Origin: Pilaira anomala
Taxonomy: Eukaryota; Mucoromycota; Mucoromycetes; Mucorales; Mucoraceae
NCBI GenBank assembly: GCA_025716855.1
Contig: JAIXMQ010000016.1
Location: 434,001-498,000, forward strand
Direction: 5' to 3'
Length of the DNA stretch: 64,000 nucleotides
Shown: positions 56,890-64,000 of the stretch, piece by piece
Numbering within the stretch: position 1 is the stretch's first letter
Layout of the letters: each line of letters opens with the position of its first letter
Translations under genes and position numbers: made by a program
Notes under the pieces: generated by a model
The model's input: the letters and a program-made list of their open reading frames with translations, nothing else
Databases searched by the model: none
What the model was told of the DNA's origin: nothing

Positions 56890-59517
56890 CTTTTTGCTGA
56901 AATTAAAGAATTTTATTATACATTTTCAGATAATACATCTTTTCACGAAATCTTTCTTCAGGCACACAGAAATTAAGGTTTGGGCTAAAAAAGAAATATA
57001 CATATTTATGCAAAAAGAGTTACATCGATGAGAACATCAACACAAAAAAGTCAGATGATGATGGATATTGAGAAAACAAGACTTGCAGTTTAGTATATTA
57101 AACTAACCCAGTATTATTCTACTAGGAATAAAATAATTAGGAACATTGTATAATACATGAATATGTCTGGGAGTTTATGATCGATGGTACTACTCTCCCA
57201 AGTGGTCTAAAAAAAAAAAAAAAGGGGGATTGATATTACCACAAAAGCAAAGATGAATAATGTCATTCAATTCTGTCATACTTTAAAAAAAAGAAGACTC
57301 GCCAATGCCTTCTCTATATACCAGAGAATTTGAATGCCAAACCTGGGGGGGTTAGGGTTTCATAACTTTCTTGGCTATAAGTTGTTATCAACAGTAAAAA
57401 GAAAATTTTATGAAGAAAAGCAAAACCTCGATTACATTCCATATTTCCTGCGCTCCTTCATTACGTTGGAAATACGTTTTTATTATTATAAATTGAAGGC
57501 AATTGAAAGTCGTATATGTTTTACACATACATAAAAGACAGCCGATATCAATCGAATAAAAACCCATATTCAATATGTCAGGCTTTATATTTATGAGATT
57601 ACCTAAATCAAAGACAGTAAAGCAACTTTTTCTTTTTTTTTTCTCTTATATTTTAGTTGTGAAGCTTTAGTCTTAAGCTGTCCTAGTTTTTATTTACAAA
57701 AGTGGATTTATCTTTTTCTGATTTAATCGCCTTTTCTACTATACGTTCCTGATTTTTATACTATTATTTAAAGCTTTTGTAAGATATTATAAATGAGACG
57801 CCTGTGTACTAAAACCGGCCACAAGGACAGTCTTGAGAAAAAAAGTTCTAGCTGCAAATGTTAATAGTTAGTCTGGTGGTAAATTAAATATTGTCATGTG
57901 TTTAACTTTGTAATACCCCATATTCTTTTATAAAGCCGTGTTTGATTTATTAGAGATAAAATGAAGTCTTTTAACCTCTTATAACTTTTAAGAATAAGAA
58001 GTTCAAAGGTTAGTAATAAAGGTGGTATGAACAAATAAAAGTGTCGTATGTATGACAAAAAAAAAAAAAAAAGATAAAACAATGTGTGTGATCTATTTTG
58101 ACAAGACACAAATAAAAATGTATAAAATCACGTTCTTTTTTTAAAAAAAAACACGGGACGTTTCTTTTTATTATTTACAAAATCTCGTGTACAATGAATC
58201 ACTTCATTATAATATATTATGATATCAGTGCGTTATAATAAATGTAAAATAATTATCTGTGAATGAAAGTGATATATGTGTGTGACATAGAAAAACGAAG
58301 CACTTTTTCATCAGTTTTTTTTTTAAAAAAAAAAAAAAAAACTGGTGCACAAAAAACTCTTATATATATCACACTTTTGCTTATGTATGACAAATTAGTA
58401 CATTTACATTGGATTTTCTTCCAACTGATAAAATGTATATATCATGTTTACTAACAAAAAAAAAAAAAAAAAATACTTTGAAATAGAGAAAGAAAGAGAG
58501 AATATCCCGAGAATAATAAACTCAAGAAAAAAGAATATATAAACTCGAGAAAAAAGAATATATAAACTCGAGAAAAGAAAAGAATAGGATCAAGTCGTGT
58601 CGCTCTCTTTTTTTAATGCTAGTAAAAGGTATTTGGTATACTTATATATTACCTCACGTACTCTTTAATAAACAACAAAAAAGATGTATAACTTTTAACA
58701 AAAGTTAGCAATTTATTGGTGACATCTAGTGCTAGAATTGATATGCATTCAGCATTAGCAGTAGAAATAGGACCTCCTTAGTAGCACAAATAATTTCATA
58801 GGCTCAAATGACACAAGAATTTATCTGAACAATTGAGTCATTTGCGGTTAGGAAAAATATTGATGGAGAGTCAGTCAACAACCGCGAATCTTTTTTTTTT
58901 TTTTATCAACTTAGACAAGTTTGTTCCAAATTTTATTGCAGATCAACTTACACCTTATGTCGCTCTTCAACAAGTACATTTGCGAGTGATGTTGCCTATA
59001 TGCCATATATGATCTGGACGATTTGTGATTATGATTGTGGGAATCAGTCAGATACACAATTGTAGAATGTTTTCTAGATTTTTTCAATCGATCGCCACAC
59101 AAGTCATTAAAGATGGTCCATAAAAACATAATCTTCAAAAAAATAAATGTACCTAACTTATAAATGTGGCAACATTAAACTTTTTTATTCTTATTGAGGC
59201 TTTTTACTTTAAAAAATATATAAATGCATCAAGATAGTATTAATTGTCTAGTAAACACTGAAATAATGCTTGAAATTGACTAAACTAACTTGGGTGTTAT
59301 TTTTCAAACGCAATTCACTGTACTAATGACTTTAATAGCCGATATTCGGCTCACAGGGTCATGTACGACTTAATGGGGTGACACATCCCAATAAACTGAG
59401 TGGTGGAAAACACGCTTTTCAATGAGAACTCTAAAAAAAGAAATGCAATAAATATTTCTTTCTTTTACTTTTTTTTTTTTTTTTTTTTTCTCTTTTATAT
59501 ACCTCTTTCTTTTAAAA
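56573..59517. other. 2.9-kb gene-poor spacer
   Basis: No convincing gene. Contents are homopolymers (56587-56608, 56867-56889, 58316-58340 and others), a tandem ATATAAACTCGAGAAAA-type repeat (about 58515-58580, three units), and a 75-codon minus frame (58911-59138) without recognised domain. The right end with poly(T) (59470-59490) is probably the promoter of the coactosin-like gene. Confidence 0.5.
58515..58580 (+). repeat. Short tandem repeat, about 24-bp unit
   Basis: The unit AAACTCGAGAAAAAAGAATAT recurs about three times, the first with CAAG for CGAG. Non-coding. Confidence 0.8.
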
Positions 59518-61660
59518 ATGTGTGATGTAAACGATCCTCGCATTTTAAATGCTTATCAAGCCATTACTGAAGATGAACCTACGGATTGGTAAAATAAATA
59601 GAATTTTTCTTTTTACTGTTAAATTAAAAAAAAAAAATCCCCCTAACTTCTTCTTTTTTTTTTTTTTTTTTTTTTAGGCTGTTGCTTGGGTATAAAGATA
59701 CTAGAAATGTAATTTCTTTATATGCCAGTGGATTTAATGGCCTTAGGTATTTACTGATAAAATAATAAAATAATAAAAATACTTTCAACTAAAATAATAA
59801 TAATAATAAAGTGAATTCCGAGAACACATTACAAATGAGATTTTGTTTGGTTTTGTTAGAGTAGATGATCGATTTATTCATATTACTTATGTACCTGATA
59901 GTGTCAGGTAAGAAAATAGAATGCATTTTTAGATAAATTCTAAATCATCATTCCACTTTTTTTTTTTTTTTTTTTTTTTTTATAGTGGTGTCAGAAGAGG
60001 TACAACCAAATTACTCGTACGATTTAGTATAATACATATACTAATTTATTATTTAGCTAGAGCATTAGTTCATAGTAGATCAGTTGCAAACAAGCTTGAA
60101 TTATCTCATGCACAAATTACAGCTTCATCATTATCAGACATGAGCGACGCAAATATTCGAACTCGACTCAAATTAGGTCAAGTCCCAAACAATACCATCC
60201 GACCCAAACGTTCTATCACCACAACCCAAAGAAGAAGAAAATCAAATCAATACTCTCCTTCTCCATCCCCATCTCCCATGTCTGAACGAAACTTGAGAAT
60301 CTTGACAAACGAAGATCCTTTTGAATACGATCGTGTCTCAACACCTATACCTTCTTCTCCTACTTCCGTCGCTTCTTCTTTTGCTGAATCTTCTATCTCA
60401 ACCCTCGTAGATCATTTAGATCTAGATGAAAAGAATCCAAACACAAAAGATGCTATCGAAGCCATGTTTCAATTACAGTTAGCTAAAAAGAAGGAACTAG
60501 AAGAAGCAAGGTTTCGTCAATTTCAAAGAGATCAACAAGAAGCAAGGTTTAAACGAGACCAAGCCATTAAACAATTTGAAGAAGAAAAGCAACAGTTATC
60601 AACTCCTCCTCCGCCTCAAAGACATCAAACCTTACCAGTTCAACCTACTACTACTACTACTACTACTACTGTACAACCAATAATTAAACCTAAAAAGAGT
60701 TATACCCTTTTACCAAAACCAGAGGAAAAAAAATCTGTATTCCCTCAAATCACTTTAAGAAAAGTAACGCCGAACGTCAAGAAAACAGATCAAGTTCAAA
60801 AGGATGTCAGGTCCGTCTTGAACAGTTATAAAAGACCTGCTGTTGCTGAACTTGTCAAAAAATCTTCTCGAACCGAGATCAAAGTAGATCTTAAGCCAGT
60901 TGTTGTAAAGCCTACTACGCCACTTGATTCTATGAAAGAGGAGCCTGTTGGTTTTATTAAAAAGCCTGCTGTTACTATGAAAGAGCCTGTTGCTTCTATG
61001 ATGAAAGAGCCTGCTGTTTCTATCAAAAAAAAAGAATCATCGGAACAAGTGAAACCGGAACTCAAGTCGATTGTTCTTCAACCCATACAACCTATTATGG
61101 ACCTTAAATTCACGGCAGAACCCGAACAACAAAAAATAAATCAGGTACCAAAATTTTTTTTTTAATGGGCCCTTACATACATTAGATAAATCGTACGTGT
61201 ATTAATTTTTTTTTTTTTTTTTTTAAGGTTTTAATGGCAGAATTTGCGTCTGTGCAGACAAAAAGTAGTCCGGTAATAATAATAATAATAATAATATAAA
61301 TATCCTGTTATTACTTACACATAGCATCCTAGTTTTGGAAACGTAGATACTTTATTCTAACCAATGAAACATTATCCTTTTATAAAGATGAAATGGTATA
61401 TATACATATATATAAAGAAAGTGATTGCATTGCATTTATTAATTTTTTTTTTTTTATATAAAATTTTTTAGGCTAAAATACCAATCTCCACCATCGATTT
61501 ATTAAATGTAACACGATTAGAACCAGCAAATGAGGATGAAGATACATACGTACCAAACTCTTTTGTCCTGGATACCCAAACAGGTGATTCATACCAAGTA
61601 TTTGCTGATCAAAAGAAAATTATCAAGCAAATGTATTCTATACTTCAATCATCCATATAA
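59518..61660 (+). CDS. Coactosin/Abp1-like ADF-H actin-binding protein (523 aa)
   Basis: Predicted F-actin-associated protein. Exons 59518-59588, 59678-59746, 59812-59907, 59986-59999, 60057-61144, 61228-61272 and 61472-61660 give 523 residues. An ADF-homology domain of the coactosin/drebrin/Abp1 type spans about 1-135: MCDVNDPRILNAYQAIT, DWLLLGYKDTRNVISLYASG, ILFGFVRVDDRFIHITY, VSGVRRARALVHSRSV, then HAQITASSLSDM. After it comes a disordered Ser/Pro region, a charged helix (KKKELEEARFRQFQRDQQEA) and Pro-rich patches (TPPPPQRHQTLP) that could bind SH3 domains. Coactosin itself is about 140 residues, so this is an extended form; no C-terminal SH3 domain is present, unlike yeast Abp1. Exon 4 is only 14 nt. 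Confidence 0.88.
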
Positions 61661-62006
61661 AAAAAAAAAAAAAAAAACATATACCAACACTTATTATAGA
61701 TTGATAAATAAAAAATTACCCCATTTTTTTTCTATGTAAAAAATTAATTATTTTTATTATATATGTACCGAAAAAAAAAAAAAAGTGAGAAAGAGAAAGC
61801 GAGAGAGATAATATACAAAATGGGGAGTTTTTTTTTTTTTTTTTTTCTTATTTTTTTAGTTAAACAAATTGTTGATCTGTCCAATCATTGGTATCATCCT
61901 TCTTTTGAGCACGTCTATTGTTTGTTCCTATTTGTGTGTGTGTGTGTGTGTGTGTTTTTTATAAGCGCATGAGTCACAAGATCTCAATAAACAAACTGTC
62001 AAAAAA
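61661..62006. other. Convergent intergenic spacer
   Basis: About 345 bp between the 3' ends of the coactosin-like and NIPA-like genes, with poly(A) just after the first stop, poly(T) (61829-61846) and a GT microsatellite (61935-61954). No gene. Confidence 0.6.
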
Positions 62007-63570
62007 CTAACCTTGTGAAATAGTATTTAAACTAATACTATCTATATATCCATCATCATAATCTACAGAGGATCTACGCCAAGCTGAACTTGAATCTCTT
62101 CGAACAGGAAATGTATGATGCTCAACATCACGACTTGTAGTTGCAGAAGGTCCTGTAGTGTCAACATCCTCTTCAATATGATTTAAATCCTCTGTTGAAC
62201 TCATGAATTTCTCATCATCATAATCCGGTAAAAGTCTTTCATGATGACTTGAAGCACTATCCCCATCATCATGCTTATGATCACTTTTAGGTTGTTGTAA
62301 TAACGCTACACCTGAACAAATAATCAAGAATCCAAATACACATGTAATCACATTGACAGGTGAAGCATCAAATCCACGATACAGCACAATTGAACTAATG
62401 ATCGTTAAGGTGGTGAAGATGACGTAATAAGTAGGAGTGACAACTGCTGTATTAAAAATATTCAATGCTTTGTTGAGGTAGATGATTTCAATCGCAAGTG
62501 TTACGAGTGTCACGATCAAGACAACATACACAAACCAGTGTGTGAATTGGTTTTCGACCGTAAATGAATGGACTATCGCTCCACCTAATCCTTGTGTAAA
62601 TACAACTGAAAGTGATCCAATAAGTGAACAAATGTTAATATAGACCAACATGTTTGTTTTTCCCCATCTAGGTCCACAATAAAACACAAGATATAATGAA
62701 ATCAATATAGCAATCGAAGCATACGTAAGAAACCCTATTGATGATTTTAGTTTTTTTTTTTTTTTTTTTTTTTTTTTCACTTTATATATATATATATATA
62801 CAAAATGTCTTTACCAGGTGATAACACAAGATGTTTAAATGTCTCAATTGAACTATCGGCAGCACCTTGTTCTGGTGCATGCATCACAATAATAATCGCA
62901 CCTAATACACACTGTAAACATCCAATTTTTCCCTGGAATGATAATCGTTCTTTCAAAAAAATCGATGATAAAATAGCACTATTCAAAACTTGTCAATTAC
63001 CCTTAATTTTTTTTTTTTTGATTATATATTATTTCTTACCATAATACAACACTTAATGCACCTAATGGAGTCACCAAAATGGCTTGTGTAAAAGCATACG
63101 CAACAAAATTACATGCTTCACCCACAACCACTATAAAATTTTTTTGATCAATTCATGATTTCCTCTATTTTTTTTTTTTTTTTCTTATATATGCACTTAC
63201 TTAAGATCATACCGCTCCACCACATGGGAGATTTAAGGTATCCGTACCCCTCACCTGCAACACCACCTATCAAACTCAAGAAATTAATTTACAAAAATGA
63301 ATTAAAAATATATATTTTTTTTTTACATGTACATACCTGATTTTTCTGTAGCTTGTAAAAGTCCCTTCTTTTTTAACACAAAACTACTACCAATGAATAC
63401 ACCTAAAAATTACCCGTTAAATTATGTCACTTTTTTTTTGGGTTGACCACACAGGCTTTTTTTTTTTTTTTTTTCTTACCACTTGTAATGGCTAATGTCA
63501 CTCCAATAATCTTGTATAAGGAACCATGAGTATCTCCTATTAAATCAGTCGTTGTATGTGTTGAATTCAT
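62007..63570 (-). CDS. NIPA-type magnesium transporter (DUF803), 401 aa
   Basis: Membrane protein of the NIPA family in the DMT superfamily; animal members transport Mg2+. Exons are 63570-63480, 63402-63337, 63266-63201, 63130-63040, 62978-62815 and 62734-62007, giving 401 residues. Hallmarks: IIGVTLAITSGVFIGSSFVL then KKKGLLQAT in helix 1 and its loop, YGYLKSPMWWSGMIL, GEACNFVAYAFTQAILVTPL then GALSVV, and FLKERLSFQGKIGCLQCVLG. About nine helices. The C-terminal 100 residues are cytosolic, acidic and Ser-rich (HHERLLPDYDDEKF). Splice sites fit throughout; intron 5 contains a TA tract and a 25-nt poly(A) on the coding strand. It is convergent with the coactosin-like gene. Confidence 0.93.
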
Positions 63571-64000
63571 TTCAATATAATAAATAAAAAATAATTAGAG
63601 AAAAGAAGAAAAGAAGAAGAAAAAAAAAAAAAAAGAGAGAGAGTTTCCGAAAATAAATTTGATAAAAATAGATTGGTTAATGTTTTGGGGGGAGCATTAT
63701 GAAAAAAAGGACCAGTTAATTACTACTTACCTTTTTTTTTTTTTTAAATCCAGATGTGTAATGATGAAATTATGTGCAAAAACCACCTTTTTTTTTTTTT
63801 TCTTGTTTAATATCACGTACTATTTTATCATCACTCTATAAATCAATTCAAATAAATGTATATATATATTAGAGGAGAAATAAGACATGAAAGATTTTAA
63901 AGGAGATAGGCTTACAGTAAGAAAAGAGTGAGTGGAGTGACGAACACTCCATCATTAAGCCTATTCTTACTTTTTAGGAAACTCACTTTAATTTTAGCTT
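63571..64000. other. Right-edge region, NIPA 5' flank and hairpin
   Basis: 430 bp with the presumed NIPA promoter (A/G-rich run 63597-63642) and several T tracts. A nested inverted repeat at 63906-63964 is listed separately. No gene seen before the window ends. Confidence 0.5.
63906..63964. repeat. Nested inverted repeat (two-stem hairpin)
   Basis: Outer arms ATAGGCTTA (63906-63914) and TAAGCCTAT (63956-63964) are perfect complements. Between them TGGAGTG (63933-63939) and CACTCCA (63945-63951) form a second perfect 7-bp stem with loop ACGAA. It is less AT-rich than its surroundings and could be part of a structured RNA, a regulatory site or a transposon end reaching beyond the window. Confidence 0.55.

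Noticed and set aside
58911..59138. 75-codon minus-strand frame, Lys/His/Ser-rich
   Set aside because: Could be a transposase scrap, but no catalytic motif or terminal repeats are visible.
62745..62780. Poly-Lys N-terminus of a separate NIPA-like frame
   Set aside because: It is a poly(A) tract within intron 5; the real exon begins at 62734 with GFLTYAS.

Overview
This is nuclear chromosomal DNA of a fungus, most likely an early-diverging zygomycete-type fungus of the Mucoromycota (Mucorales-like). The evidence is strong A+T bias, dozens of long poly(A)/poly(T) tracts, short (about 50-110 nt) GT-AG introns in most genes, and a gene set that is plainly fungal/eukaryotic (Zn2Cys6 factor, alpha-arrestins, Dal5-type transporters, Doa10, COG1, ING, IWS1). 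The genus cannot be fixed from the sequence alone. I rebuilt exon structures by hand by joining reading frames at GT..AG (once GC..AG) sites; every multi-exon model below closes in frame.

Layout, left to right. 1-600: last exons of IWS1/SPN1 (+). 601-3834: repeat-rich spacer holding a possible LTR-derived repeat and a clear 231-bp MITE. 3835-8983: two tandem paralogous MFS anion:cation symporters (+). 9672-14277: two different alpha-arrestin-like genes (+), each with a C-terminal PPxY motif. 14278-22893: 8.6 kb without a convincing gene. 22894-24050: Zn2Cys6 transcription factor (-). 24051-28406: long gene-poor, microsatellite-rich DNA. 28407-29324: polyQ/WWE-like protein (-). 29974-34670: an 11-exon Doa10/MARCH6 ER ubiquitin ligase (-). 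35472-36219: UPF0132/DUF4870 membrane protein (+). 37283-39251: RhoGEF with DH and PH domains (-). 41155-42209 and 42389-45705: ING-type PHD protein (-) and COG1 (+), divergent from a 179-bp promoter. 45706-53446: repeat-rich spacer including a 3-kb composite tandem-repeat block (about 47.76-50.77 kb). 53447-53529: tRNA-Leu(AAG). 54573-56572: APC amino acid/choline-type permease (+). 59518-61660: coactosin/Abp1-like actin-binding protein (+). 62007-63570: NIPA-type magnesium transporter (-). The right edge holds a nested hairpin.

Functionally the window is mostly ordinary cell biology: solute transport (two MFS, one APC, one NIPA), control of membrane-protein turnover (two PPxY arrestins, Doa10), Golgi trafficking (COG1), actin/Rho signalling (RhoGEF, coactosin-like), and chromatin/transcription (IWS1, ING, Zn2Cys6). 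The neighbourhood MFS-MFS-arrestin-arrestin is suggestive because PPxY arrestins recruit Rsp5-type ligases to plasma-membrane transporters, but a functional link here is inference.

I did not find a defence island, biosynthetic cluster or other obviously new system. The least explained structure is the composite repeat block at 47.8-50.8 kb, with interleaved units, a palindrome-bearing 177-bp tandem unit and a minisatellite that stays open as a reading frame. Other items worth checking are the transporter/arrestin linkage, a GC-AG intron in the RhoGEF gene, introns ending directly after poly(A), a 14-nt microexon with an in-frame neighbour intron, and four dispersed copies of an unclassified AT-rich repeat.
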